A stretch of 64,000 bases of DNA from JAACFF01 sp963807975 (GCA_963807975.1 CAWEDV010000001.1:1426001-1490000); one strand, 5' to 3'; positions 33,297 through 43,458 are shown, counted from the first letter of the stretch. The notes: generated by a model from the letters alone, not told the origin. Numbers and translations: made by a program.

Positions 33297-35564
33297 TCAA
33301 CCGCCTGGCAGCCTTACGGTTTCGCCTAATGTTTCCATTGTCTGGAAATTATATACGCCCGTCTGTAGGAACAGTCCATTCTCCTGGCCGGGGAACTCAT
33401 GCCGCTGCAGCAGCCAGTCACCTTCTTGCCATTGATCGCTGCTAAATCCAAGACTGTCGGCAACTTGTGGGAGACCAGCCTCTGTTGAATACAGATGTGC
33501 CTGTATTGAGAGCGGTTCCTCTGCTTGCGCTGTGACCTGCCATTGTGTCAACCAATGATCGCCGATGACCTGATAACCGGCCAACGCCACGGTATCATTC
33601 ATAGCGTAGGGAAGCACGACATCATCCCCTGCCTCCGTCTGCGCGCTCAGACTCCACTCCCCCACTGGAAGCAAGCCGGCGTTCCCGGGCCAATAATAGA
33701 CATCAAATGATGATGTGCCGGCCGCAGCGTCATGCCGGTAGACTAACTGAAGGGCTTCGTTTGCCAACATTTCCTGAAACCACCACTTGTCAGACTGGGG
33801 CAGGATAAACCAGCCTGGCTGGCCATCATTGGCCATGACCAGCGACTGCCGGCAGTCGAAAAATAGCTGCCGTAAGTCGTCTTGTCCAAGCAAAGTCTGC
33901 GCTTCCTCTACAGTTAACAGGGGCGTAGGATCAATGCATTGAGCTATCCATTCCCCTTGCGCCTGCTCCTCAATATCATAAACCTGGATCGATCCACCCA
34001 AATGGTACACAGGCTTCTGGCGCCTGAACCAATCAAACAAGTCCGCATCGGGAATCAATCCTTGCAGGTGGTTCACACTGATTGCATATCGTCCCGGAGG
34101 CGGATTGGCGGCGGCAAATGTCGTCCAGGCATCCTCTAATTCGATTTGAGCTACTTGTGGCAATCCATAGTAAGCGGGATCACTTACGCCATTATAGGAG
34201 ACTAACCATTCCTGCTCGCCGGCGGTCACTGTTTCCACCAACAGCTTAAGATCCTGGCCCCAATCCAGGTTGGAATCACCTAAATAGCGATAGCCCTGCG
34301 CCGTTCCGCCCACTGCGGGGTTGAAATAGGCCAGATGGTGTGGATGCTGCCATATGGCGCCAATCAAGGCCCAGGCCAAACCCACGGCGAGTAAGATACG
34401 CGTGCTGCGCCGGCGGCGAAGCCAGAGCACAGCCGCTGTTCCATAAACCAACAAGAAAGGCAAAGCAGGCAGGATATGGCGGTAGCCAATGTTGAGCTTG
34501 CTGACGATCGCTGCGGCAAAAAGGGCCCCAACGGGTATGAGCAAGAAAAGAGCAGTGCGCCATAACTGCCGGCGTCGAATGATAACCACAGTGGCCATGA
34601 GCAGAAGCAGAAGGGTTACAAGCGGCGTCTTTATCAGAAATGTGACCGGGAAGTAGAACCACCAGCCGCGCTTCGACAGATCGCCCCAGAAATAGGATTG
34701 GTGACCGGAGCCCACATGATCAAGTACCGACTGCCAGCTTTCTAAATATGAGGGACCCGGCACAGCAAACGCCCAATTGGCAAAGGGACCAACCTCAAAA
34801 CCATAGATGAACCATACGACTAGTACGGCCACGGGCAGCAGCCCCAACCAGGTCCAGACGAGTCGCCAGAAATCTCGTCCGCGGCCTATATATAACAGGG
34901 CCTGTAAGAATAAAACTGGCAGCAGTAAGATGGCGGTGAGTTTTGTGGCCAGGGCTAAGCCGAGAAAAGCAGCCGCCAGCAGCCACCATCCAATCTGCCT
35001 GCCCCGCCAATATCGCCACCAAGCATAGACGGCCGCAAAATAGGTAACGGCCGTGGGCAGATCGGTCGTGGCCAGGGCGGCATGGGCGATCAGATTTGGA
35101 GAAGTGGCGAATAAGATCATGGCCAAGAGCATGGCGACCTTTCCTTGCCATGAGAGCGCCCAACTACCGATCACCGCCCCTAAGAGTACACCCAACATCA
35201 CAATGGGCAGCCGGGTCAGCAGCAGCGTTCGCTCAACATTGATGCCGGAATCCCATAATAACTGCGCAGCAACCTGCAGCCTGTCGCCCGTCTGCCACTG
35301 CGAGAGCTGGCGAACTTCTGGAAGCTGTGCATCAGTAAAGAGCAGCGATCCGATCAAACGGTGGCTGAACGGCGTATGCCCCAATTGAAAGCGCAGATCC
35401 CCCGTTTGGCTTAGGGTCACGGCGCGCACAATATGCGCCGGTTCATCTGAAGTTGCCGTCTTGGACAAGGCCGTCGTCAGGGCCAGGTAAAAGAAGAGCA
35501 GCAAGCAGAAAACGGCAACCAGTCGAACAAGGAGACGCTGTCCATCCATATCGATTGCAGGCAT
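33297..35564 (-). CDS. GT39-type membrane glycosyltransferase
   Basis: A 755-residue protein with one N-terminal membrane helix, the catalytic-type motif TSDEPAH (Asp40-Glu41), about ten further membrane helices to about residue 410 and a long extracytoplasmic C-terminal region. This is the architecture of lipid-phosphate-sugar-dependent mannosyltransferases (GT39/ArnT/PMT). The C-terminal end has WQEGDWLLQRHEFPG then LFLQTGVYNFQTMETL, a divergent copy of the module found in the four large glycosyltransferases at 45.5-57.3 kb. Acceptor and sugar are unknown. The start may be at 35549 instead. Confidence 0.8.
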   Translation of the reverse strand: MPAIDMDGQRLLVRLVAVFCLLLFFYLALTTALSKTATSDEPAHIVRAVTLSQTGDLRFQLGHTPFSHRLIGSLLFTDAQLPEVRQLSQWQTGDRLQVAAQLLWDSGINVERTLLLTRLPIVMLGVLLGAVIGSWALSWQGKVAMLLAMILFATSPNLIAHAALATTDLPTAVTYFAAVYAWWRYWRGRQIGWWLLAAAFLGLALATKLTAILLLPVLFLQALLYIGRGRDFWRLVWTWLGLLPVAVLVVWFIYGFEVGPFANWAFAVPGPSYLESWQSVLDHVGSGHQSYFWGDLSKRGWWFYFPVTFLIKTPLVTLLLLLMATVVIIRRRQLWRTALFLLIPVGALFAAAIVSKLNIGYRHILPALPFLLVYGTAAVLWLRRRRSTRILLAVGLAWALIGAIWQHPHHLAYFNPAVGGTAQGYRYLGDSNLDWGQDLKLLVETVTAGEQEWLVSYNGVSDPAYYGLPQVAQIELEDAWTTFAAANPPPGRYAISVNHLQGLIPDADLFDWFRRQKPVYHLGGSIQVYDIEEQAQGEWIAQCIDPTPLLTVEEAQTLLGQDDLRQLFFDCRQSLVMANDGQPGWFILPQSDKWWFQEMLANEALQLVYRHDAAAGTSSFDVYYWPGNAGLLPVGEWSLSAQTEAGDDVVLPYAMNDTVALAGYQVIGDHWLTQWQVTAQAEEPLSIQAHLYSTEAGLPQVADSLGFSSDQWQEGDWLLQRHEFPGQENGLFLQTGVYNFQTMETLGETVRLPGG

Positions 35565-35780
35565 AACTCTCGAATTATAACTTTCTCCGCCCAGTAGCTC
35601 AATTTAGCTTTACCAACGGCTCTCCCCTGGTCCCTTCTAAACGAAAGCTGAACAAGAAATCCAATCACTGGTACTTTGGCCAGGCTGAAGATAACATTAT
35701 GCAGTTGTCAATCAGGTGGTTCTGGGCAAAATTGAACGGTGTCACCCTTTTTTTCATTACAATTTAGCAAGGAGTTCTCA

Positions 35781-37100
35781 GTGAAACAGCAAATGAACAA
35801 AATAACGTGGCTGCTGGCAGCCTCGTTGCTCCTCATGGTCGCGGTTGCCTGTGGTCCAGCCACGCCAACCCCGCCCGAGGGCCAAGACGGTGAAATGAGC
35901 GAAGATGAATCCGCGGTTGATGATGGATCTGCCGCTGAATCTTCGGACCTATTTGATGCCGAACTACCGACCCCAGTGCCACTCGAAGAAGTCGAACTGG
36001 AAGGAGCCACGGTTACTGAAAGCGGTCTCCAATACCTGGAGGAGGTCGCCGGTGATGGACCAGCGCCGCAGGAAGGGGATATTGTCACGCTGCACTTCAT
36101 CGGTACCCTCTCCGATGGAACCGTATTCGGCGACACCTACAGCTCTGACCAGCCCGTCGTCGTTGTATTCGGCCGTGAGCAGCTGCTGCCCGGTTGGGAA
36201 GAAGGCGTGGGCTTAATGCGTGAAGGGGGCAAGGCCCAAATTGTCATTCCCCCGGAACTTGGCTTTGGCGAACAGCCGGTAGCGGCAATTCCGCCCAATT
36301 CCCAGCTAATCATGGACCTGGAGTTAATTTCGGTAGAAGCACCGCCCGAACCGTTCGCCGTAGATGAAGATGATCTGGAAACTACAGACAGTGGATTAAT
36401 GTACTACGACATCAGCGAAGGTGATGGCGAAATACCCGAAGAAGGCAGCACCGTCACCGCCGAGTTCACTATTTGGGTTCGCGAGGAGGATGGTGATCGC
36501 TATATTGTCTCCTCAGCAGACAGCCAGCCCATTAGCTTTATCATAGGCGATATGAATGTCGTTTTCCCGGGCTGGGATGAAGGTGTCAGCGGTATGATGC
36601 CTGGCGGTGAGCGACTTCTCGTCATTCCGGCAGACCTGGCCTTGGGCGAACAAGGTGGTGGAGATATTCCTCCGAATGCAACCTTAGTGATGGAGGTTGA
36701 ACTGCTTGAGGTTGTTCCACCCCCCGAACCGATCGCTATGGAAGAGGTTGATCCGGGAGACTATGAGGAAACGGACAGCGGACTGCAGTACTTCGACGTC
36801 GTTGTCGGCGATGGAGTTTCTCCTGAAGATGGCCAGATTGTGGTCGTACACTACACTGGTTGGTTAGAGGATGGTACTCAATTCGACAGTTCTGTTGAAC
36901 GCGGCCAACCCTTCACCTTCCCCATTGGCCAAGGTGGCGTCATCGCTGGCTGGGATGAGGGTGTCGCAACGATGAAAGTTGGCGGTAAGCGCCAGTTGGT
37001 TATTCCGTCCGACCTCGCTTATGGTGACGGCGGCTCCGGCCCCATTCCTCCTGGTGCGACGCTTATTTTTGATGTGGAACTGCTCGAAATCGCCGAGTAA
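35781..37100 (+). CDS. Triple FKBP-type peptidyl-prolyl isomerase lipoprotein
   Basis: A 439-residue lipoprotein from the GTG at 35781, with AAGGAG six bases upstream. The signal peptide ends in AVAC (Cys24). After an acidic linker come three FKBP domains (about 75-185, 200-318, 331-439). Domain 3 is canonical: VHYTGWLEDGTQFDSS, VIAGWDEGVATM and GPIPPGATLIFDVELL. Domain 1 keeps the fold but has HFIG for HYTG. Domain 2 lacks most active-site aromatic residues and may be structural. The protein probably folds secreted proteins at the outer face of the membrane. A strong terminator follows. Confidence 0.92.
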   Translation: MKQQMNKITWLLAASLLLMVAVACGPATPTPPEGQDGEMSEDESAVDDGSAAESSDLFDAELPTPVPLEEVELEGATVTESGLQYLEEVAGDGPAPQEGDIVTLHFIGTLSDGTVFGDTYSSDQPVVVVFGREQLLPGWEEGVGLMREGGKAQIVIPPELGFGEQPVAAIPPNSQLIMDLELISVEAPPEPFAVDEDDLETTDSGLMYYDISEGDGEIPEEGSTVTAEFTIWVREEDGDRYIVSSADSQPISFIIGDMNVVFPGWDEGVSGMMPGGERLLVIPADLALGEQGGGDIPPNATLVMEVELLEVVPPPEPIAMEEVDPGDYEETDSGLQYFDVVVGDGVSPEDGQIVVVHYTGWLEDGTQFDSSVERGQPFTFPIGQGGVIAGWDEGVATMKVGGKRQLVIPSDLAYGDGGSGPIPPGATLIFDVELLEIAE

Positions 37101-37162
37101 CCTCCAAGCCGCCGAGAAGAAATGAGATAAAACAACCGGGATCATCAACCTGGTTTCATAAT

Positions 37163-37193
37163 AAAAGCCCTCGTGATAGCGAGGGCTTTTTCT
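37163..37193 (+). terminator. Strong rho-independent terminator
   Basis: AAAAGCCCTCG (37163-37173) pairs perfectly with CGAGGGCTTTT (37180-37190) around a 6-base loop, followed by TCTTTTCC. It ends the triple FKBP gene and may also serve the convergent META gene. Confidence 0.92.
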
Positions 37194-37289
37194 TTTCCAA
37201 TTGTTGGCAACACCAAAGAGAGCGATATTAATTTGGCATGTGAATGGAGACTGCAGGAGTACGCTCTGCAATCTCCATCCTTTTGCGGA

Positions 37290-40200
37290 TTACTGCGCTA
37301 CCGCGGGCGCCGCATAAGGTGTAGCCACGGCTGCACCAAAGGTCAGAGGACCGCTGGCGGTGGTCAGGGTCAACGTCGAACCATTGATTGTGTAGCTGCT
37401 CGCGGTCTGCAAGGCGGATAAGTAGCCCTGCTCTTGGGCCATGATCTCCTCAGAACAGAGGGCCTGTGAACTACCAATAGGGCCGACCGTAATACTGTTC
37501 GTATTGCCGGCAGCGTAGGTCGTTGTGTAGGTCGCGTTGTATTGGTTACAACCCGCGAATCCAGACAGATTCCCATTGCCAAAGTCAACGGTGATAGACG
37601 TACCGGGAATTGTATTGCCTAAGATCCAGTGCGAACCTACCAGGGAGGCGTTGATCGTGATCGCCATGCTGGCGCTGTCGCTCAAGCCACCGGCATCAGC
37701 CACCATTACGGCCGGATAGTAGGTACCCGGCTGCGAGTAGATGGTCGTGAAGCTGCTCTCGGCCACGGGCCCGCTGTTGTTGCCATCACCAGACTGCCAT
37801 TGGTATTGGGTGATAGCTGCTGTTCCTTGTTGTGAATTGGCGGCACTGAAGGTGATTGGTTCGCCGACAAAGGCCATGGAAGGTCCTTCTATGACGGCGG
37901 TTGGCGGCACAACCTCAACCACGGGCGTTATTTGGATCGCCTGCGTCGTTGTACTGCTCTGTCCAAAGCTGTCAACAACTGTCAAGGTAACTGTATAGGA
38001 TCCTGCTGTGTTATAGGTATATTGAACGGTTGGGCCGGATAAGCGGGCGCCATCACCCATATCCCAATCAAAGCGCACAATGGGTGATGCACCGGCTGTG
38101 GATTGGGAACCGTCGTAGGCGAGCTGTTGACCCGTTTCAGCCAGGGTTGATCCCACGATGACGGCCGTTGGTCCTTGCGGCGCTTCTGGAGCAATGGCTG
38201 AGAAATTAATTGTCAGCCCATCCACGGTCAGAATCTGCATCTGGTTGCCATTAACGGAGTAATTGGTTGCTGCCGGCAATAACCGCAGGTAGGTCTCTTC
38301 TTGTTTGGTCAATGCATCGCTGGCACAGGCGGCCTTCGTCGTCGAGATGTCGCTGATGGCCATTGAGTTGCCTTGCTCGACTTTATAAGCGCCGTTGAAA
38401 TCATTGCAGCCAGTGGCACCGCTGACGGTTTTACCGTCCGTGGCAAAGAATGCCGTCGGATTGCTTCCCGGGATCGCGGTGAATGATCCATAGGAGATCA
38501 TATACCAGGTTTTATTCTGCAGCTCATGGGCCTGGTCCAGAACTGGCTCGCTGTTATAAGTCAGAATGCCCTTGCCTGTAAAGATCAGCAGCTGGTCGCC
38601 GGCCCGATCGTAACCGTATGCGGATCCCAGCCAATCAAAGTAGGTGCCTTCCTGATCCATCAGAGGCGCGGCACAGGCCTTGGCTGTGGTGGCTATCGGC
38701 CCCATGGCGAAGTTCTCACCAAGCGGGGCATTGTAGGCATTGCAGCCGCCGGAACCACTCATTTGGCCTGTGATGCCGTCATCATTGATGTCAAAACCAG
38801 CGGTCACTTCGCTGCCGGACAAGGTCGGAATCTGCCCAATCGCGGCTAGGTACCAGAAGGTGTTGTCTAACGGCGTCAGATCGAGCGCTCCTTCCTCTAT
38901 TTCCGGCTGCGAACCAACAAAATTCAAAACCTGCTCCGATCCGGGTTCACCATATGGGAGCTGCAAGGTATTGCCCACGATGCGATAGGTCGTCGCTGAG
39001 TTCAAGCCGAGGAAGTATTGTTGTTCAACTTCGAAATTGCCCTGACCCCACGGGCAGTCTTCATAGTTCGTTTTCGACGGAAGATTAATCTTGATGTTGG
39101 CTAAATCGGCCGTAAAGGTGGCATTGTAATCATTGCAGCCTGTTTCTCCGGTAACCGTGCCCGAGGGCAGCACTGGTAACCGGTTAAACTGCGCCGTGAA
39201 ATTGGCCCCTTCTGGCGGTGCCTGGGGATCATTGATGCTACCCCAGGATGTCAGGGTCCACAGGGTGCCCACCAGCGGCTCGCGGTCGGCACTGAAGATC
39301 ACTTCTCCCTCCGGCGCATGCAGAACCAGTGCATCACCCAGGATTTCGTATGTCTCAGCCGTTTCGAAGGTGCTTAAGTAGGCGCGTTCCAGCTCTGCTA
39401 ATGCCTCATCCGGGCAGGCCATCATGGTCATGGCCATGGGGCTGTTAATGTCGATATGATTTGTCGCTGGATTGGTGCTGATGTCGTTGTTCAGCTCATA
39501 GCCGGTGTTGTAATTGTTGCAGCCGGCATTGCCGCCGACGACCCCACGTCCAGCTTCTGCACCTGGGGTAAATAGGGTCGTGATTTCGACCCACTCAGAC
39601 ACTGCCTGTCCATTGATGGAAACAGCCTGCCACAAGATATTCTCCAAAGGCAGATTTAATGAAGTGTAATTCAGCACACCGCCATCATAGGCTATCTGCA
39701 TATTGGGTCCGATGATTTGATAGGTTTGCGCCGACTCCAGGGCCGCCAGATAGGCGGTCTCCTGTTCGGCACCAATGGGACACATCATCATCGTCCCCGC
39801 GATGGCTCCGAAACTAATTATTTCGCCGTCTAGCATGTAGTTCGTCGAGTAGCTGTTGCAGGTCGCATTGCCACCCGCGCTGCCGCTGATGTCTGTTTGC
39901 GGCTCAAATTCAATAGTGATTGCTGTGCCCTCTTCCAGTTCCGCTGGTTCGTCCAGATCGCCGAAAGAGACCAGGCGCCAAATTAGGCCGGTTAAAGGCG
40001 TTTGGCCAGCGGCATAGACCAGCTTTTCCTCGAAACCGCTGCCCGAATCATAGGCGAGCTCCAGATGCCCTTCCTCGGTTAAGTTCCAATTGGTAACGGT
40101 TTCCATTGCCGTTAGGTAGGCTGTTTCGGCTTCCAACCCTTCCGGACAGGCCATCATGGTCACGCCAATAGGGCCGTTGATGGTCAATCCACCATCGTCA

Positions 40201-40649
40201 GTGGATTCGTAGGTGGTGAAGTAATTATTGCAGCCACCGCTGCCGTTCAACTGCCCGTCGACGCTGCTAAAAGTAGCCGTGATCACGATGCCTTCTTCTA
40301 CAACGGTGGGGTTTAAGGCATCGCCATAGCCGACCAATACCCAAGCCCTGTCAGCCACTTCGCCCCAGCGATAAATGGGCTGGCTGATTTCTGGCTGTTC
40401 GGCCAGGGATTCTTCCGCTTCTGGTTCTCCGGCCTCGGTTTCGGCCGTGTCGCCAGCTCCAGTTTCGGCTGCCGGCTCTTCTGCTGCTGGGGCTTCGTCC
40501 ACTGGAGCCTCTTGCGCTGGGGCGGGCTGCCCCGCTTCTTCAGGGGCGGATACATCCGGTTGGCCCTGGTCGCTGCACCCGGCGACGAGCAGGATCAACA
40601 AGAGTAATAGCCCAATGATAGTTAACTGTCGATATCTAGTTTCCAACAT
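37290..40649 (-). CDS. Seven-META, two-PKD lipoprotein
   Basis: An 1119-residue lipoprotein. The ATG at 40649 puts the lipobox LVAGC (Cys25) at a normal distance; a longer in-frame start at 40700 is less likely. Following an acidic linker are six META/HslJ-like domains (starting near residues 100, 216, 331, 457, 591 and 709), two PKD domains (about 825-910 and 916-1000) and a seventh META domain (about 1002-1110). Each META copy has a GCNxY/GCNDF-like motif and a later ACP/MCP-like motif with a conserved Cys. PKD domains are beta-sandwiches found in surface proteins. No enzyme motif is visible. The function is unknown. Confidence 0.9.
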   Translation of the reverse strand: MLETRYRQLTIIGLLLLLILLVAGCSDQGQPDVSAPEEAGQPAPAQEAPVDEAPAAEEPAAETGAGDTAETEAGEPEAEESLAEQPEISQPIYRWGEVADRAWVLVGYGDALNPTVVEEGIVITATFSSVDGQLNGSGGCNNYFTTYESTDDGGLTINGPIGVTMMACPEGLEAETAYLTAMETVTNWNLTEEGHLELAYDSGSGFEEKLVYAAGQTPLTGLIWRLVSFGDLDEPAELEEGTAITIEFEPQTDISGSAGGNATCNSYSTNYMLDGEIISFGAIAGTMMMCPIGAEQETAYLAALESAQTYQIIGPNMQIAYDGGVLNYTSLNLPLENILWQAVSINGQAVSEWVEITTLFTPGAEAGRGVVGGNAGCNNYNTGYELNNDISTNPATNHIDINSPMAMTMMACPDEALAELERAYLSTFETAETYEILGDALVLHAPEGEVIFSADREPLVGTLWTLTSWGSINDPQAPPEGANFTAQFNRLPVLPSGTVTGETGCNDYNATFTADLANIKINLPSKTNYEDCPWGQGNFEVEQQYFLGLNSATTYRIVGNTLQLPYGEPGSEQVLNFVGSQPEIEEGALDLTPLDNTFWYLAAIGQIPTLSGSEVTAGFDINDDGITGQMSGSGGCNAYNAPLGENFAMGPIATTAKACAAPLMDQEGTYFDWLGSAYGYDRAGDQLLIFTGKGILTYNSEPVLDQAHELQNKTWYMISYGSFTAIPGSNPTAFFATDGKTVSGATGCNDFNGAYKVEQGNSMAISDISTTKAACASDALTKQEETYLRLLPAATNYSVNGNQMQILTVDGLTINFSAIAPEAPQGPTAVIVGSTLAETGQQLAYDGSQSTAGASPIVRFDWDMGDGARLSGPTVQYTYNTAGSYTVTLTVVDSFGQSSTTTQAIQITPVVEVVPPTAVIEGPSMAFVGEPITFSAANSQQGTAAITQYQWQSGDGNNSGPVAESSFTTIYSQPGTYYPAVMVADAGGLSDSASMAITINASLVGSHWILGNTIPGTSITVDFGNGNLSGFAGCNQYNATYTTTYAAGNTNSITVGPIGSSQALCSEEIMAQEQGYLSALQTASSYTINGSTLTLTTASGPLTFGAAVATPYAAPAVAQ

Positions 40650-41276
40650 TTTTTCTTCTTCATTGATTTTATACTGTACGTTCTTTATGAGAACGTTCAA
40701 TTTGCCAAATTGGTTCCCGATTCTTCACAGATTTTCCCACAGAGCTCAAAATTTGCGCGTAAAATGATCGGGAATACAGAGATAGAGTTATAGTGACCTA
40801 AGATGCAGCCAAGATTTTTTTAGCAAGAACCGTTGGATCCGTCCCTTACAATTACTCTACACTGCTGCACCTTTTTTGTGAACACTTTGTCATTGACGAG
40901 TGTGCGGTAGAGGATGGGCGGCGCCGTCGGGATGAAAGTATTAGGTTGATATGCAGGGCTGCTCCCAACCGCATCGCCCCTGCCGAAAAACTGATAAAAC
41001 AGAACACGCAGTAGGATAGTCCACGCTGGCGATACGCCGGCGGTCTTAAGACCGGCCACGTCAGGAGAAACGTATTACCGGTATTCTTATGCACAGTGCA
41101 TCAACAAAAATGATGCACGCCCTGTCTAGCATTAGTGCTTGATTCTACTGTTATTTTGTGGCATGATGCTCATACAGATGCTTATAGAAAATGGGGCAGC
41201 GAGATGGCCGTATGGCGCACGTTTTTCGCTGTATTAGCTGGTCAGGCAAGGTGTGAGCAGACAAGGGAGTTTGATC
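40650..41276. other. Intergenic region with palindromes
   Basis: About 630 bases without a supported gene. It contains the 14-bp perfect palindrome CGGTCTTAAGACCG (41041-41054) and a hairpin GTGCATCA (41096-41103)/TGATGCAC (41111-41118) with a 7-base loop. No consensus promoter stands out, though the META lipoprotein promoter must lie at the left end. Confidence 0.45.
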
Positions 41277-41624
41277 ATGGTGGAGTCAAGAAAACAGCTT
41301 GGCAAAGTCGGCTTTGATGTGGAAACGGGAACGTATTGGGGCGAAGTTCTGCATTTGTGCGGCAGCGTGACCTTTCACGCGGAGAGTGTGGATGAGTTGA
41401 GACAACTGCTGCGAGGATCTATCCCTGAAGGGCAAGGAGAACCAACGCAAACGGTTGTTCATCCTACCGAACTGCGGTTCGAAGGCGTCGTACTCGACCT
41501 TAGTCCCACGCTGTATTACAAGCTCAACCAGCAAGCTTTGTTGTATGGAAAGAATCTGAAGCAATATATTGTCGATGTACTTAAAGAGGTAGTCGACCAA
41601 ACTCAACGACCAGAACCTATCTAG
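41277..41624 (+). CDS. HicB-like orphan protein
   Basis: A 115-residue protein. The ATG at 41277 has AAGGGAG seven bases upstream. The N-terminal half (VGFDVETGTYWGEVLHL, then VTFHAESVDELRQLLRG) has the beta-rich pattern of HicB antitoxins, which have an RNase H-like degenerate fold. The C-terminal half ends in NLKQYIVDVLKEVVDQ, a helical segment that could be the dimerising or DNA-binding tail. No HicA toxin gene is adjacent, so this would be an orphan or a HicB-domain protein with another role. It is followed ten bases later by a hydrolase gene and may share its mRNA. Confidence 0.65.
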   Translation: MVESRKQLGKVGFDVETGTYWGEVLHLCGSVTFHAESVDELRQLLRGSIPEGQGEPTQTVVHPTELRFEGVVLDLSPTLYYKLNQQALLYGKNLKQYIVDVLKEVVDQTQRPEPI

Positions 41625-41634
41625 AAAATCAATT

Positions 41635-43371
41635 ATGAAGAAACGTGCCCTCATTTTACTGCTGGCCCTCACCGCTTGGGCGGCATACACCTTCCGGCGC
41701 CATATCCTCGCCCGTTTGCTAAAGCTTCCGCCGCCCGATTTCGCTGTCGACGTTGATCGGGGCATCCCAGTGACTATGCCCGATGGTGTGCGCTTGTATA
41801 CAGACCACTACTATCCCAATGGAGAAGGCCCATTCCCGACCATTCTTATCCGTACGCCATACGGCCGTGGACAAGAAGCAGCTTTATTCGGCGGCTACCC
41901 GCTAAGCGAAATGCCGGCGCAGCGCTTTGCCGAGAGAGGCTACCACGTCATTCTGCAGGGCGCGCGGGGCTGCTTAGACTCTGAGGGCACCTTCAGCTCC
42001 CATGTCAACGAAGCTGCTGATGGACAGGCCACGGTACGTTGGATAGAAGAGCAGCCGTGGTTCAACGGCGTACTGGGCACCTGGGGGCCTAGTTATCTCG
42101 GCTATATGCAGTGGGCCATTGCCGCGGGTAATCTTGACTCGCTCAAGGCCATGGTGCCGATTGTCACCAGTGCTGAGAACTTCACGGTCACCCACCCTGA
42201 TGGCGCCTTCGGCCTGGAAACACGCCTGCGTTGGGCCCAGGGCATGTACGTCATGAATAAGTTGCACGGCCGTCCGCTCAAAGAGACCTTTATAAATAGG
42301 TTCTTCGGTGATCAAGAGGACAGGCTGCAAGAGGCTTTCGATACATCCCCTTTGCGGTTGGTGGATGAAGCCGCCGTGGGCGAACCCATGGCCATTTTCC
42401 GCGACATTCTCAACCATACTGAGGAGGCTGATCCTTTTTGGATCGCTCGCGATCACAGCCAGGCTGTCTCCACCGTTACCGCCGCTGTGCATTTAATTGG
42501 CGGCTGGTACGATTACTATTTGAGGGGCATCATTCGTGACTACACGGCGCTCAAGGCGGTTGGCCAATCACCGTACTTAACCATAGGTCCCTGGAATCAT
42601 GCCAATCCTGGAGGCATGATGACCGGATTACGCGAGGGCATTACCTGGTTTGACAGCCAGCTAAAAGGGGCCGACAGCGGCCTGCGCAGCAAACCGGTGC
42701 GTCTTTTTATCATGGGCATGGAGGAGTGGCGCGAATTTGAGGAGTTCCCACCACCAGGCGAGGAAACCTACTATTATCTGCAGTCAGATTCCAAATTGAC
42801 AGAGGATCCCCCAGCAGCAGATTCGCTACCGGACACCTACCGGTATGATCCAGAAGATCCAACGCCATCTATTGGGGGCGCGATTTTGGGAAGTGAAAAC
42901 GCTGGCGCCCAGGACAATCGTGAATTGGAAGCGCGCTCTGATGTATTGATCTATAGCTCCGAACCGTTGGATCAAGCAGTGCAGATCATTGGCCCGGTAA
43001 CTCTGGATCTCTACGTTCAATCCTCGCTGGAGCATACTGATTTCTTTGGCCGGTTGTGTGATGTGAATGAAGAGGGTATTTCGACGAATATCTGTGATGG
43101 TCTCATGCGGGTCGCTCCCTGGCGAGGAGATCGGCAGGATGACGGCACACTGTACCTAAAGATAGAATTTTGGCCGACGGCCTATTATTTCCAGTCCGGG
43201 CATCGCCTGCGATTGCAGGTTTCTAGTGGCGCGCACCCCCGTTGGAGCCGCAATCTTGGTCTAGGGGATGACCTGGCCAACGGCAAGGTTTCGGCCGTCG
43301 CCGAGCAGACTATTTATCACGACGATGCTCATCCTTCCGTCTTAACACTCCGTGTTGTCAACAGCGCATAG
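41635..43371 (+). CDS. CocE/NonD-type alpha/beta hydrolase
   Basis: A 578-residue protein with an N-terminal membrane anchor (residues 5-20). The X-Pro dipeptidyl-peptidase/cocaine-esterase-like fold is seen in VTMPDGVRLYTDHYYP, GTWGPSYLGYMQWA with nucleophile Ser153, the catalytic Asp293 in GGWYDYYLRG and His322 in GPWNHAN. The C-terminal jelly-roll domain (about 345-575) ends HRLRLQVSSGAHPRWSRN. Members hydrolyse esters or amides of small molecules; the substrate is unknown. The inverted repeat after the stop codon is a likely terminator. Confidence 0.9.
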   Translation: MKKRALILLLALTAWAAYTFRRHILARLLKLPPPDFAVDVDRGIPVTMPDGVRLYTDHYYPNGEGPFPTILIRTPYGRGQEAALFGGYPLSEMPAQRFAERGYHVILQGARGCLDSEGTFSSHVNEAADGQATVRWIEEQPWFNGVLGTWGPSYLGYMQWAIAAGNLDSLKAMVPIVTSAENFTVTHPDGAFGLETRLRWAQGMYVMNKLHGRPLKETFINRFFGDQEDRLQEAFDTSPLRLVDEAAVGEPMAIFRDILNHTEEADPFWIARDHSQAVSTVTAAVHLIGGWYDYYLRGIIRDYTALKAVGQSPYLTIGPWNHANPGGMMTGLREGITWFDSQLKGADSGLRSKPVRLFIMGMEEWREFEEFPPPGEETYYYLQSDSKLTEDPPAADSLPDTYRYDPEDPTPSIGGAILGSENAGAQDNRELEARSDVLIYSSEPLDQAVQIIGPVTLDLYVQSSLEHTDFFGRLCDVNEEGISTNICDGLMRVAPWRGDRQDDGTLYLKIEFWPTAYYFQSGHRLRLQVSSGAHPRWSRNLGLGDDLANGKVSAVAEQTIYHDDAHPSVLTLRVVNSA

Positions 43372-43387
43372 GAATTGTCAGTTAATG

Positions 43388-43448
43388 GAACGCGGACGAG
43401 TATCGTGACAAGTAGTTCATCCGTACTCGCCGGTTATCGTCCGCGTTC
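43388..43448. repeat. 12-bp inverted repeat between convergent genes
   Basis: GAACGCGGACGA (43388-43399) and TCGTCCGCGTTC (43437-43448) are perfect arms. The 37-base interior holds shorter complementary pieces (GAGTA and TACTC). It separates the convergent hydrolase and SPFH genes; it may act as a bidirectional terminator or be a small mobile-element remnant. Confidence 0.55.
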
Positions 43449-43458
43449 GCCTATTTGA

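Noticed and set aside
40685..40700. GAACGTTC-like bases upstream of the META lipoprotein as a LexA box.
   Set aside because: The four-base centre between GAAC and GTTC is absent.
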